Shown here: positions 46,534-54,518 of the stretch, piece by piece
Numbering within the stretch: the first letter of the stretch is position 1
How the letters are laid out: the number at the start of each line of letters is the position of its first letter
Origin: Tunicatimonas pelagia
Lineage (GTDB): Bacteria > Bacteroidota > Bacteroidia > Cytophagales > Cyclobacteriaceae
Assembly (NCBI RefSeq): GCF_030506325.1
Contig: NZ_CP120683.1
Span: 6,452,501 to 6,516,500 of the forward strand
Reading direction: 5' to 3'
Length of the DNA stretch: 64,000 bases
Made by a program: the position numbers and the translations under genes
Notes under the pieces: model-generated
What the model saw: only the letters and a program-made list of their open reading frames with translations
Told to the model about the DNA's origin: nothing
Databases searched by the model: none

Positions 46534-46760
46534 AAAGATGACCGGAGACCGGCCGCTGTGGGACAGCCCCTGTGGAACAGAGACCAGAATTTAAAATTGA
46601 TCATTGATGGAACCAACCAGCTAATGAATAATGAATAATGAGTAATGATTAACTCCCAACACCTGAACACTTCAAGCTTCTTAACCTGTGGACGATGGAC
46701 TATCGACCGTGGACTAATAGCCAACTAGCCATTTAACAATTGAGCGCATGTAAGTTTTAG
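46534..46760. repeat. Mosaic intergenic repeat, copy 4
   Basis: Starts seven bases after the ettA stop with GACCGGAGACCGG (46540-46552). It then carries the blocks of copy 3 in the same order: TTGATGGAACCAACCAG (about 46602), CTAATGAATAATGAATAATG, CACCTGAACACTTCAA, and GACGATGGACTATCGACC with following bases (46691-46731), ending with CATTTAACAATTGAGCG. Identity within blocks is high, while the intervening bases differ in length. It holds no gene. Confidence 0.75.
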
Positions 46761-46823
46761 CTTCTTTTTTGTTTAGCTGAGAGAATAAATTTGGTCAAAT
46801 TTACTTTGATAAAACAGTTGATA

Positions 46824-47873
46824 ATGAAGAAGGTATTTATACTCTGGCTTTCGGGAATACTGGTGTTTGCGGCCACAGTTTTGTGGGCGGAGAAAATAGA
46901 TTACTCCAAAATAGATCAGCACGCTCGCCAGGCTCCCGAGAAAATTCATACTGACTTAGATAAGTTAGTGAAGTACTTGAGCAAACCAGCAGCCAATGAT
47001 TACGAAAGAGTACGATCATTTTATAGCTGGATAGCCGAAAATATTGCTTACGATGTACAATTGTTTAGAAGTTATCGTCCATCGCGCTATCAGCCACTAG
47101 CGCCTGCCGATGTTTTGAAGCGGCGTAAAGCGGTATGCCAAGGGTACGCTGAGCTTTTTCAGGAGATGTGCCGAAAAGTAGGTATCAAGAGCTACGTAGT
47201 AGGCGGATATAGTAAAGGGTTTGGCTATACTCCCAAAGCAAAATTTACCGTAGCCGACCATGCCTGGAACGTGGTACAGATAGCAGACAAGTGGTATTTG
47301 ATTGATGTTACCTGGGGAAGTGGAGGACTCAATGATAGAATGAAGTTTGTTAAGCAATTTAACGAGCAGTATTTTCTGACTGATCCGAAAGTGTTTGTAC
47401 TTAACCATTTGCCGCTGGCTCCCATGTGGCAGTTACTAGATTGCCCGGTTCCGGTTATGGTATACGCTCAGAGTGAAGAACAGATTAGGGCATACCTGAA
47501 CGAACGTGGTAGTGAATGTCAGGACTATAGCCGTCAAATTGCTGATTTTGAGAGTAAAACGGAGCGTGATCAGGAGTTCTATGCGGCACAAATGGCTTAT
47601 GATTTTAATCCAGATAACCCGGTGGTGCTGGCACGAGCTTACTTGAATGAAGCTAATCGGCTAATGAGTGATATTCCTCGGAAGCTTAGCTCTCGTGAGT
47701 CTATTCTGCAAGCTACCGAAACGCAAGAATCTGCCTTAGACTACCTGAAAAAAGCTGAAAAACTAGTAAAAACTGTAAAAGGTGATAGTGCCAATCAAGA
47801 AAAACAGCTAATAGCCAGTAATATCAAAACCAGTGAACAAAATCTTAAAGGGCTAAGAAATGCTATCAAATAG
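46824..47873 (+). CDS. Secreted transglutaminase-like protein
   Basis: A 349-residue protein with a signal peptide (to about 22, FAATVLWAE). The transglutaminase-like/cysteine-protease fold shows the full Cys-His-Asp triad: Cys105 in KAVCQGYAELF, His146 in ADHAWNVV, Asp161 in LIDVTWGSG. The region after 200 is helical and charged, ending in a Gln/Asn-rich coil. Such proteins are often peptidases or cross-linking enzymes of the periplasm or surface. ATG at 46824 is chosen over a TTG 33 bp upstream because it is followed at once by the signal peptide. Confidence 0.88.
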   Translation: MKKVFILWLSGILVFAATVLWAEKIDYSKIDQHARQAPEKIHTDLDKLVKYLSKPAANDYERVRSFYSWIAENIAYDVQLFRSYRPSRYQPLAPADVLKRRKAVCQGYAELFQEMCRKVGIKSYVVGGYSKGFGYTPKAKFTVADHAWNVVQIADKWYLIDVTWGSGGLNDRMKFVKQFNEQYFLTDPKVFVLNHLPLAPMWQLLDCPVPVMVYAQSEEQIRAYLNERGSECQDYSRQIADFESKTERDQEFYAAQMAYDFNPDNPVVLARAYLNEANRLMSDIPRKLSSRESILQATETQESALDYLKKAEKLVKTVKGDSANQEKQLIASNIKTSEQNLKGLRNAIK

Positions 47874-47909
47874 CTGTAAGGTCTAAACACTAATCAGAAT
47901 AATGATTGC

Positions 47910-48944
47910 TTAGTGAGAAAAGATCATGCTAAGCTTGGGGATTGAATCAGTCGTAGAGGCGGTAGTAAGAAAAACAGCTACCGTATTAAATATCTCAGTT
48001 TTTCCATGATGATCTACTTGACTCAGACGATAGTAAGAAATTCCTTTTAAGGGCTGGGTGTCAGTATAAGAATATTCTGTAGGCTTTTGACTATTTCCCA
48101 CACCCGGAATCGTAGCAATTTCTTCAAAGCGTACTCCATCCGCACTACGTTCAACATGAAAAAGATCGTTATTTAGTTCTGCGGCACTCTCCCAGTTCAC
48201 AATCACGTTTGCTCCACGAGCCTGAGCGTAAAAGTAGCTCAGTACCGTTGCTAACTTAAAGACACCGGCAGTTGCAAAAGCATATAATTCAGCGTTGTTA
48301 ATTTCTAGAGTATCTTTGCTCAAAATAGTAGCATTGCTAACATCTTTAGTGCCGTTGAATGTTGCTCGTTTCTCCCGATGAGTGGTACCAAATACATACA
48401 ATCCTTTATCATTTATAAAGTCAGTACCGCCACTGGCATCGATGTTTCGTTTTACTACCAACTGACCCTTGTTATGGCCCGTAGTTCTTCCAGTAGCCGC
48501 ATAATTTCCATCAATTATCAAAATCCCGCTATCGCCAACCGTTACCGAACCTCTTCCAGATAAAGTTAGATCTCCAGTGATCCACAGCGTATCGTGAATG
48601 ATAAGGTGAGTTTTGCCCCTTACGGTTAAATTACCTACTCGGTTAATGTAGCCGTAGATTTCAACATATTTGTAGTTCAGGTCGGCTCCCGGGGTATCAT
48701 CCATCTCGTCTTCAGATGCAGTCCATGAGGTATCATCATTCCAGCTTCCTTGTCCTGATGAGACGTAACCTTGGTTCTTACTGGCTTTTGCCAAAGATGA
48801 GGTAGAGGTGCCCACATTTAAGTATAAAAATACTACAGCACCGGCAATTACTGCCAAGGCAATACCAGTGGTGGCGTACACGAGCGTTTGTTTTCTCTTC
48901 AGCTTAACGGAAGGCTGATGCTTTAAACTACGTTTTCTTTTCAT
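47910..48944 (-). CDS. Membrane-anchored surface-like protein with Ig/FN3-type C-terminus
   Basis: A 344-residue protein: basic N-terminus (MKRKRSLKHQPSVKLKRK), one membrane helix (about 22-43), then a beta-rich outer part. Residues 60-200 include YINRVGNLTVRGKTHLIIHD and GNYAATGRTTGHNKGQ, resembling parallel beta-helix or pectate-lyase-like surface repeats. The end (about 250-335) has a FN3-like stretch FHVERSADGVRFEEIATIPG, which recalls sequences preceding C-terminal sorting domains of type IX-secreted proteins; no such sorting signal is visible. It follows the truncated sigma-54 activator by 42 bp, on the same strand, and is its likely co-transcribed partner. Confidence 0.7.
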   Translation of the reverse strand: MKRKRSLKHQPSVKLKRKQTLVYATTGIALAVIAGAVVFLYLNVGTSTSSLAKASKNQGYVSSGQGSWNDDTSWTASEDEMDDTPGADLNYKYVEIYGYINRVGNLTVRGKTHLIIHDTLWITGDLTLSGRGSVTVGDSGILIIDGNYAATGRTTGHNKGQLVVKRNIDASGGTDFINDKGLYVFGTTHREKRATFNGTKDVSNATILSKDTLEINNAELYAFATAGVFKLATVLSYFYAQARGANVIVNWESAAELNNDLFHVERSADGVRFEEIATIPGVGNSQKPTEYSYTDTQPLKGISYYRLSQVDHHGKTEIFNTVAVFLTTASTTDSIPKLSMIFSH

Positions 48945-48967
48945 ATTATGAATACAGATTAAAGTAC

Positions 48968-48979
48968 GAGGTATACCTC
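48968..48979. promoter_or_regulatory. Perfect 12-bp palindrome GAGGTATACCTC
   Basis: Lies between the sigma-54 activator and the anchored protein gene, 23 bp upstream of the latter. A perfect 12-bp palindrome suits a dimeric regulator, but its chance occurrence in 64 kb is not negligible. Confidence 0.3.
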
Positions 48980-48986
48980 CACTACA

Positions 48987-50171
48987 TCATATAACCGAGG
49001 GTGAGTATACCAAATCTTCGGTATCAATTTGTTCGCCATCGCTCATTAGTGCGGCTCTTTCTACGAAAGAACGCAGTTCGCGAATATTTCCCGGCCAATC
49101 GTGGTTTAGCAGAGATTCTAAAGCCGCTCGGGTAAAGTGTTTGGGTTGAAGCTTGTTTCTTTGGCAGGTCTCAGCAAGAAAATGCTTAGCTAAGAGCAAT
49201 GAATCATTTTCTCTATCACGCAGTGGCGGAAGGTGAATTAAGAAACCTTGCAAACGGTAATAAAGGTCTTCCCGGAATAACCCTTCTTTTACCCGCTCGG
49301 CCAAGTCCTTGTTTGTGGCCGCTAATACTCGTACATCCAGAGAAATCTCTTTATTGCTACCCACTCTAGAAACTTTCTTTTCCTGGAGCACCCGCAGTAA
49401 TTTAGTTTGCAGACTAGCATCCATTTCACCAATCTCGTCTAGTAAAATAGTGCCTCCGTTAGCTTCTTCAAACTTACCAATTCGCCGACTATTGGCTCCG
49501 GTAAATGCCCCTTTTTCGTGACCAAATAACTCACTCTCAATAAGGTCTTCAGGAATTGCGGCAGCATTTACGGCCACAAAAGGTTTCTTTTTGCGGGGGG
49601 AATTATAGTGCATGGCACGAGCCACTACCTCTTTTCCAGTACCACTTTCACCTGTAATTAAGGCCAGTATATCGCTTTTTTCAGCTTTTTGTATAAGTTT
49701 TAATACTTTTAAGATAGCACTACTTTCACCAATAATTGTATCATAGCGGTGGCGGTCAATAATTTGCTCACGAAGGTTTTCAACTTCTTTGTGCAGCTCA
49801 ATATGGCTCGTCAAGTTTTTGATACAAAGTGCTAACTCGGTCAAGGCGGTTTCATCCTTGATTACGTAGTACTTCGCCCCATTTTTGTAAGCCTCTACAG
49901 TCACTCGGACTTCTTCCTGTCCAGAGACCACTACCACAGAAATATGCTCGTTATAATTTCTGATTTGCTGAATAGTTTCCAGCCCTGACATACCGGGTAA
50001 ATTATAGTCTACCGTAATAATATCGGGGTTTAGGTGGATGTTTTGGAAAAGCTCTTCACCACTTTGGAAACAGCTAACATCGTAGTTACCTTCTCTTTCC
50101 AAAAAAAGCTTTAATGCTTTGCTAAATACTGCATCATCTTCAACGCAGAAAATCTTAATCATTTGTCCCAT
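48987..50171 (-). CDS. Sigma-54-activator-like response regulator without DNA-binding domain
   Basis: Receiver plus AAA+ sigma-54 activator of 394 residues. Receiver: EDD pocket, Asp55 (ITVDYNLPGMSG), Lys in YYVIKDE. AAA+: Walker A GESGTGKE at 174-181, GAFTGA at 221-226, DEIGEMDAS. It ends at ...DTEDLVYSPSVI, about where the Fis-type helix-turn-helix should begin, so no DNA-binding domain is encoded. The paralogue at 9805-11205 extends some 70 residues further. No leftover HTH is seen before the next gene, so this is not a fresh frameshift. It may activate sigma-54 polymerase from solution, as a few known examples do. Start ATG at 50171; ATG at 50162 is equally usable. Confidence 0.92.
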   Translation of the reverse strand: MGQMIKIFCVEDDAVFSKALKLFLEREGNYDVSCFQSGEELFQNIHLNPDIITVDYNLPGMSGLETIQQIRNYNEHISVVVVSGQEEVRVTVEAYKNGAKYYVIKDETALTELALCIKNLTSHIELHKEVENLREQIIDRHRYDTIIGESSAILKVLKLIQKAEKSDILALITGESGTGKEVVARAMHYNSPRKKKPFVAVNAAAIPEDLIESELFGHEKGAFTGANSRRIGKFEEANGGTILLDEIGEMDASLQTKLLRVLQEKKVSRVGSNKEISLDVRVLAATNKDLAERVKEGLFREDLYYRLQGFLIHLPPLRDRENDSLLLAKHFLAETCQRNKLQPKHFTRAALESLLNHDWPGNIRELRSFVERAALMSDGEQIDTEDLVYSPSVI

Positions 50172-50699
50172 TCAATAATTTATTAGCGGCACTTTTTTGC
50201 TTGAATAACCCGACTATTAGCAAGTTAAAGTACAGGTGTAAATCTGAGACTAAAGGTATAGTATTAGCTGGGGAATAAATGTTTGTTTATAGTTGGGAAA
50301 AGGTAGTGTAAGGTTTGGCAGGTATCCGATCAATATTCTTCAGAGGAAAATGAGCTATATCAATGTTGATGCTAAGGAAGAAGCTAGCGTTTACTGGGCT
50401 AATAAATATTAATGGGGTATTACATTTGATGAGGAAGAACAGTGGTTTAATGTACCGAAAGGGCTTTTCATGGACTAAAAGACCCAGTAGGTAACATCAA
50501 AATCATTGCTCAAATTTAAATGTTGATATGCAAAGGATAGATAATATCTAATTAGACTTGACAAAGTATAGGTTGAATTTTAGTAGATATAACCCCGTAT
50601 TTCGTTAGCTTCTGGTAAAAGTAGATAGGCAATATCGGGTACCTTTAACTGTAGTATTATGATATTGCTGGTTAGGTAGGTTAATGTGAGGAGAAAAAA
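50172..50699. other. Spacer of about 530 bp with a decayed small frame
   Basis: No intact gene. One part (50350-50478) reads in one frame MSYINVDAKEEASVYWANKY, stop, WGITFDEEEQWFNVPKGLF, and a third piece (HGLKDPVGNIKIIAQI) in another frame ends at 50517. It may be the broken remnant of a small gene. The rest is A/T-rich without recognisable repeats. Confidence 0.45.
50350..50517 (+). pseudogene. Possible remnant of a small protein gene
   Basis: Open pieces interrupted by one stop and one frameshift. The opening faintly resembles DUF3606-type small stress peptides (the IN-V...YW pattern), which often lie near CsbD and DUF2383 genes, as here. The resemblance is weak and the call is tentative. 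Confidence 0.3.
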
Positions 50700-50723
50700 A
50701 GCAAGAGTAAAAATACTCTTGCT
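50700..50723 (-). terminator. Rho-independent terminator of the DUF2383 gene
   Basis: A perfect 10-bp stem (AGCAAGAGTA with TACTCTTGCT) around a 4-base loop. On the minus strand it is followed by a T run (plus-strand A run at 50694-50700). It lies about 32 bp past the stop of the DUF2383 gene and ends that stress unit. Confidence 0.88.
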
Positions 50724-50754
50724 TACTCAAACTGAATAAATCAGTAAACTACAT

Positions 50755-51207
50755 TTATACTTGATCGGCCTCATGTTTAAACTCCCGAATCTGGCTCAAT
50801 GATCCTCGGATCAAGCCCAGTTGCTGATTTACTATTTCTTCAATATAGTTTGGCAATCGTCCGTCTAGTACCTCAGTATATTTCTGAATGGCGTGCTCTT
50901 CGCCTCGTTCACATTCGGTCAAAATGGCTTCATCATCATTACTACCAAACGATTTCTTAAAATCAATCCAAGTGCGATGTACTTTACTAGCAAGTGAATC
51001 TTGCACATCGGCTGAGTCGCGGTAATCTTTATGTAAGACTTCTTCTAACTCACCGCGGAATAGCGCACGTTGTTGCGATAAGCGATACAAAATTGTTTTA
51101 AGCTCTTCTGAATTAATATTTTCAGATGCTTCTTTGTATCCTTTCTCACCTTCTTGATTAATCTGGATAAGTTCGTGTAGTGAATCTATTATTTTTCGGT
51201 TACTCAT
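50755..51207 (-). CDS. DUF2383 / PA2169-type four-helix-bundle protein
   Basis: A 150-residue helical protein of the ferritin-like DUF2383 family. It has SLHELIQINQEGEKGYKEA, LYRLSQQRALFRGELEEVL and the second pair of helices with ECERGEEHAIQKY. Such genes are induced by stress in several bacteria; no biochemical role is fixed. It is 51 bp downstream of the CsbD gene on the same strand and ends with a good terminator, so a joint stress operon is likely. Confidence 0.88.
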   Translation of the reverse strand: MSNRKIIDSLHELIQINQEGEKGYKEASENINSEELKTILYRLSQQRALFRGELEEVLHKDYRDSADVQDSLASKVHRTWIDFKKSFGSNDDEAILTECERGEEHAIQKYTEVLDGRLPNYIEEIVNQQLGLIRGSLSQIREFKHEADQV

Positions 51208-51258
51208 AAAAAATTATATTTAAAAATGAAAAAATCTGGAAATACTGAAAAGTAAAAA

Positions 51259-51444
51259 TTAAATTTCGCTGATAATTTTCTGCACTTCATCTTTAGTTTT
51301 GCCCAGCTTTTTCTGGATTTTTCCCACCAATTCATCTTCCTTACCGTCTCGGTAGGCAAGATCATCATCAGTAAGCGATCCGTATTCCTGCTTTAGTTTG
51401 CCTTTTTTCTCGTTCCAGTTGCCTTTTATCTTATAGTCATTCAT
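51259..51444 (-). CDS. CsbD family stress protein
   Basis: A 61-residue hydrophilic protein with the CsbD pattern: [24 protein letters not shown], and [21 protein letters not shown]. In Bacillus the family is controlled by the general stress response; here no such regulator is known. It is the first gene of the small stress unit with the DUF2383 gene. The start ATG is clear. Confidence 0.92.
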   Translation of the reverse strand: MNDYKIKGNWNEKKGKLKQEYGSLTDDDLAYRDGKEDELVGKIQKKLGKTKDEVQKIISEI

Positions 51445-51673
51445 AATACTAAATTTTATTTGTGACTAAGTAGGTGAAAGAACTGATCCAAACTTGAAAA
51501 AAAATAATAACATAATGATATTCAGTGTGTTGCATAAAATTCGTTTCGTGACTTTAATACTGACTGTAGAAGCTTATCCTCAAAATAGTATGCAGAATCC
51601 ACAATCTTAAAGCAGTTCTGTAGTATTATTTTAAAACAATAATTATGACTATTATATAAATCAGTTATAATAT

Positions 51674-51705
51674 TTTGATACATAGTGGAAAAATTAGTAT
51701 CTTTA
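51674..51705 (+). promoter_or_regulatory. Candidate Bacteroidota promoter before the small gene at 51756
   Basis: TTTG at 51674-51677 and TATCTTTA at 51698-51705 with a 20-base spacer match the -33/-7 promoter layout (one mismatch). The second box ends 50 bp before the ATG at 51756. The rest of the 51445-51755 spacer is very A/T-rich and shows nothing else. Confidence 0.45.
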
Positions 51706-51755
51706 AAAAACAAAAAAAACTTACATTAGTACTGTTTAATAATATACTACCAGTT

Positions 51756-52004
51756 ATGACTGATAATTTATGGAAGAAGCCTAAGCAAGAAGATAAATTT
51801 AGAATTCAGTTTCGCTGTAGTCGTCGGCCCGATGAGCATTCAGGACTAGCTGATTTTGAAGTGGATAAATATTACGTGGGTCGCACCTACAATGGCTTGT
51901 ACGAAATAGCGCCTGAATGGGGGAGAGGTAAACCTTCTGTTCTGTTGCGGCAAAGATTATTTGATCGTTACTTTGAAATTGCACCAACTGTGAACCAATC
52001 GTAA
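51756..52004 (+). CDS. Small hypothetical protein (82 aa)
   Basis: A basic, soluble 82-residue protein with no signal peptide or membrane helix. The middle reads DFEVDKYYVGRTYNGLYEIA and the end LLRQRLFDRYFEIAP. The ATG at 51756 is preferred to a longer upstream frame whose first 27 residues come from A/T-rich spacer. The next gene starts three bases after its stop, so they are co-transcribed. I do not know the family. Confidence 0.7.
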   Translation: MTDNLWKKPKQEDKFRIQFRCSRRPDEHSGLADFEVDKYYVGRTYNGLYEIAPEWGRGKPSVLLRQRLFDRYFEIAPTVNQS

Positions 52005-52007
52005 ATT

Positions 52008-52397
52008 GTGCAGATTCAGCAAATTAAAGAAATCTGTTTATACACAGATAACCTTGAAGCAACCCGGGTATTTTACAGCGAAACGCTCGGGTTTTCTATT
52101 ATCAGTGAGGTAGCTAACCGACATATTTTTTTTCGGGTAGGCGAAGCGGTGCTATTATTTTTCAATCCTGAAATGACCAGAGAAGAAAAAACGCTGCCAC
52201 CTCACTATGCTGTTGGACCTCAACACCTAGCCTTTCAGGTTGACTTATGTGATTACAAAGACTGGAAAGAGAAATTACAACAGAAGAAAGTGGAAATCAT
52301 TCATGAGCAGTTCTGGAAAGAAGGTTTGTACTCTTTCTACTTCCGCGATCCGGTAGGAAATGTGCTAGAGATAGTGCCGCCTGGAATCTGGGAATGA
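52008..52397 (+). CDS. VOC (glyoxalase/bleomycin-resistance-like) family protein
   Basis: A 129-residue metal-dependent VOC fold protein. It opens with KEICLYTDNLEATRVFYSETLGF, has PQHLAFQVDLCDY in the middle and ends with FRDPVGNVLEIVPPGIWE, the classic VOC terminal motif. The start is a GTG three bases after the previous stop; no ATG is usable. Activity (glyoxalase, dioxygenase or resistance) is unknown. Confidence 0.88.
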   Translation: MQIQQIKEICLYTDNLEATRVFYSETLGFSIISEVANRHIFFRVGEAVLLFFNPEMTREEKTLPPHYAVGPQHLAFQVDLCDYKDWKEKLQQKKVEIIHEQFWKEGLYSFYFRDPVGNVLEIVPPGIWE

Positions 52398-52412
52398 AGC
52401 CGATGCTTAAAG

Positions 52413-52577
52413 TTAAACTACTTGGGCAAGCTGCTGAGCCGCTTTCACAATAAGACGGTTATTGCGGCGGTGGGTCAAACAGTTTTGAATGTAATCTACA
52501 CTGTATCCAGTATTTCTACTGATAATTTCGTACTCTTCTTTGGCTAAAAGCTTTTTTATCTGGCGGATATTTTCCAT
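52413..52577 (-). CDS. 54-residue helical, probably DNA-binding protein
   Basis: A short gene on the minus strand: ATG at 52577, TAA at 52415-52413. The product contains KKLLAKEEYEIISRNTGYSV followed by a helix and LTHRRNNRLIVKAAQQLAQ, which has the size and spacing of a small helix-turn-helix protein of the Cro-like kind. It is divergent from the S24/XRE regulator across an 87-bp region with a candidate operator and a TATACTTG promoter box. That pairing is the main support for it. Confidence 0.65.
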   Translation of the reverse strand: MENIRQIKKLLAKEEYEIISRNTGYSVDYIQNCLTHRRNNRLIVKAAQQLAQVV

Positions 52578-52664
52578 ATTTGTTCTTGTTATAAGTACAA
52601 GTTAATGCTTTTTTAAAGTGTTATCCAAGCATTTTATTCTTTTTGCAAGTATAATTTTTCGCAA
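52578..52664. promoter_or_regulatory. Divergent control region of the S24 repressor and the 54-aa gene
   Basis: An inverted repeat CTTGT-N7-ACAAG (52585-52601) lies just before the small gene's start. On the minus strand TATACTTG (52653-52646) could be its -7 box. Near the repressor ATG, TTGC and GCAA flank 15 bases (about 52644-52664). These are natural sites for autoregulation; not proven. Confidence 0.45.
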
Positions 52665-53510
52665 ATGGCTGATAATCAATACAAAATTTCCGTAAACGAA
52701 CGCTTTTTTGAATGTATCCACATGCTTAAAAGCCGTAAAGAAATTAGCTCAGATCGAGAGTTTGCTCTAGCAATTGGCATTTCCCCGTCTAATTTGGGCG
52801 ATATTAAAGCCAACCGCCGGTCGGTTACTATTGAGATTTTAAACCGGGCGTTAGATAAATTCAAAATCAATAGTGCTTACATTATATCGGGGTTGGGGCA
52901 GCCGTTTGTCAGCAAAGAGTCTGGGGATTTGCCTACCAAAACTAAGGAAGTAATCATGGTGGCCACCCAAGATACTAAGGGGAATACAACGGTACCGCTC
53001 ATCAACCATAAAGCTGCCGCTAATTTTATGACGGGCTACCAAACCCAAGAATTTTTTGAGGAGCGGGAAAGTATTCTTTTGCCCGATTATATGATTAAAA
53101 ATGGGCAGTGCTACGGAGTGCAAGTAAGCGGTGACAGTATGGAACCCACTATGATGGAGGATGATTGGGTAATTTGCCGACTGCTTGACAACAGTGCTTA
53201 CCGCAATATTACTGACGGTGGCGTTTATGTTATTGTGTCGCAAGACCGGGGCATTCAGATTAAGCGTATTCGGAACCGCCTGCATCAGTACGGGTACATT
53301 CGGTGCCTCTCTGACAACCCTAAACATGCACCATTTGACATTCCTGAAGAAGAGCTACTCCAAATTTGGAAGGTAGAATGGCACTTACGCTCATACTTAC
53401 CAGAACCCAAACTTGAGATTGATGATATTCAAGAGAAACTAGATCAAATGGCGGAAATGCTTCGTTTACAAAACCAAGTGAACGGTAGCAGTGACTTATC
53501 GCAGAATTAG
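52665..53510 (+). CDS. XRE-type repressor with S24 (LexA-like) peptidase domain
   Basis: A 281-residue regulator. The N-terminal helix-turn-helix (about 10-75) has DREFALAIGISPSNLGDIKANRR. A linker (80-140) leads to the S24 domain with the catalytic serine S158 in SGDSMEPTMMEDDWVI and the general-base lysine K200 in GIQIKRIR. Both residues of the Ser-Lys dyad are present, so self-cleavage on DNA damage is possible; a short linker site such as HKAAANF could be cut. The C-terminal 40 residues form an extra coil. A LexA-like or phage-type repressor; no prophage genes surround it. Confidence 0.9.
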   Translation: MADNQYKISVNERFFECIHMLKSRKEISSDREFALAIGISPSNLGDIKANRRSVTIEILNRALDKFKINSAYIISGLGQPFVSKESGDLPTKTKEVIMVATQDTKGNTTVPLINHKAAANFMTGYQTQEFFEERESILLPDYMIKNGQCYGVQVSGDSMEPTMMEDDWVICRLLDNSAYRNITDGGVYVIVSQDRGIQIKRIRNRLHQYGYIRCLSDNPKHAPFDIPEEELLQIWKVEWHLRSYLPEPKLEIDDIQEKLDQMAEMLRLQNQVNGSSDLSQN

Positions 53511-53604
53511 GGTTTGATTTGAGGCGTTATATCTGCTTTTTCTTTTGGATTAACCAATCAATCGTTGCAGATTTGACGTTTACTGATAGTCTAATCCTGC
53601 ACAT

Positions 53605-54399
53605 ATGATTCACTATAAGTCTTTAGAGGAGATAGAGCTAATCCGAGAAAGTGCCCTTATTGTTTCTAAAACGTTAGGAATGCTGGCTGACGAGATCCAC
53701 TCTGGGGTCACTCCACTGTACTTAGATCAGCGAGCAGAAGAGTTTATTCGCGACCATGATGCTGAGCCGGGCTTTCTAGGTCTGTACGGGTGTCCGAGCA
53801 CTCTTCTTACCTCAGTTAATGAGCAGGTTGTTCATGGTTTACCCAACAATCGTCCTCTAGAAGTAGGAGATATTGTATCGATTGACTGTGGTGCTAAAAA
53901 AAATGGCTACTACGGAGATCATGCTTACACCTTTTCAGTGGGTGAGGTTGCGCCAGAAGTTCAGAGGTTACTAGATGTCACCCTGGAGTGTTTGTACAAG
54001 GGAATTGAGCAAGCTCGTAAGGGCAATCGGATAGGTGATGTTAGTTACGCAGTGCAATACCATGCTGAGCAATATGGCTACGGAGTGGTTCGCGAGTTGG
54101 TGGGGCATGGCTTGGGAAAAAAAATGCACGAGTCGCCGGAAGTGCCCAACTATGGTAAGCGAGGAAAAGGGTCGAAAATTAAAGATGGGTTAGTGATTGC
54201 CATTGAGCCGATGATAAACATGGGCACCCGACGAGTAAAACAACTTAGCGACGGTTGGACTATTGTTACGGCTGATGGTCAGCCTTCGGCTCATTTTGAG
54301 CACGATATAGCTATTGTTAATGGGCAACCTGAGATTCTTAGTACCTTCAAATATGTGGAAGAGGCACTAGCAAAGAAGGTGGTACCTAGTAAGGTATAA
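53605..54399 (+). CDS. map: Type I methionine aminopeptidase
   Basis: Removes the N-terminal methionine from new proteins. All five metal ligands are visible: D94 (SIDCG), D105 (YGDHAYTF), H168 (VGHGLGKKMHESP), E201 (IEPMINMG) and E232 (HFEHDIAI). 264 residues fits the type I enzyme. Unlike most Bacteroidota, it is not next to ribosomal protein genes here, so this may be a second map gene; a genome would be needed to tell. Confidence 0.95.
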   Translation: MIHYKSLEEIELIRESALIVSKTLGMLADEIHSGVTPLYLDQRAEEFIRDHDAEPGFLGLYGCPSTLLTSVNEQVVHGLPNNRPLEVGDIVSIDCGAKKNGYYGDHAYTFSVGEVAPEVQRLLDVTLECLYKGIEQARKGNRIGDVSYAVQYHAEQYGYGVVRELVGHGLGKKMHESPEVPNYGKRGKGSKIKDGLVIAIEPMINMGTRRVKQLSDGWTIVTADGQPSAHFEHDIAIVNGQPEILSTFKYVEEALAKKVVPSKV

Positions 54400-54412
54400 A
54401 AGCCAGCGATCG

Positions 54413-54518
54413 AGATACTACAGAACGATCCCGATCAATAGAGAATATTCCAATAAACTTATAAGGTTCGTAACGACACGAACCTCGGGGTAAGATGCTA
54501 CAGAACGATCCCAATCAA
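54413..54518. repeat. Pair of 26-bp direct repeats flanking a hairpin
   Basis: Repeat one is at 54413-54438, repeat two at 54493-54518, with two differences in 26 bases and an 80-bp period. Each contains CTACAGAACGATCCC. An 8-bp hairpin (54464-54485) lies between. The second copy ends at the stop of the next gene on the minus strand. The unit looks like a small mobile or intergenic repeat. Confidence 0.8.
54464..54485. terminator. Hairpin between the direct repeats
   Basis: AGGTTCGT and ACGAACCT pair around a six-base loop. No T run follows on either strand, so it is not a standard intrinsic terminator; it may be part of the repeat structure. Confidence 0.4.

Noticed and set aside
51522-51713. 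63-codon minus-strand frame
   Set aside because: Lies in A/T-rich spacer, overlaps the candidate promoter of the small gene at 51756 and shows no recognisable motif.
54464-54485. Hairpin as an intrinsic terminator
   Set aside because: There is no T run after the stem on either strand; listed only as part of the repeat unit.
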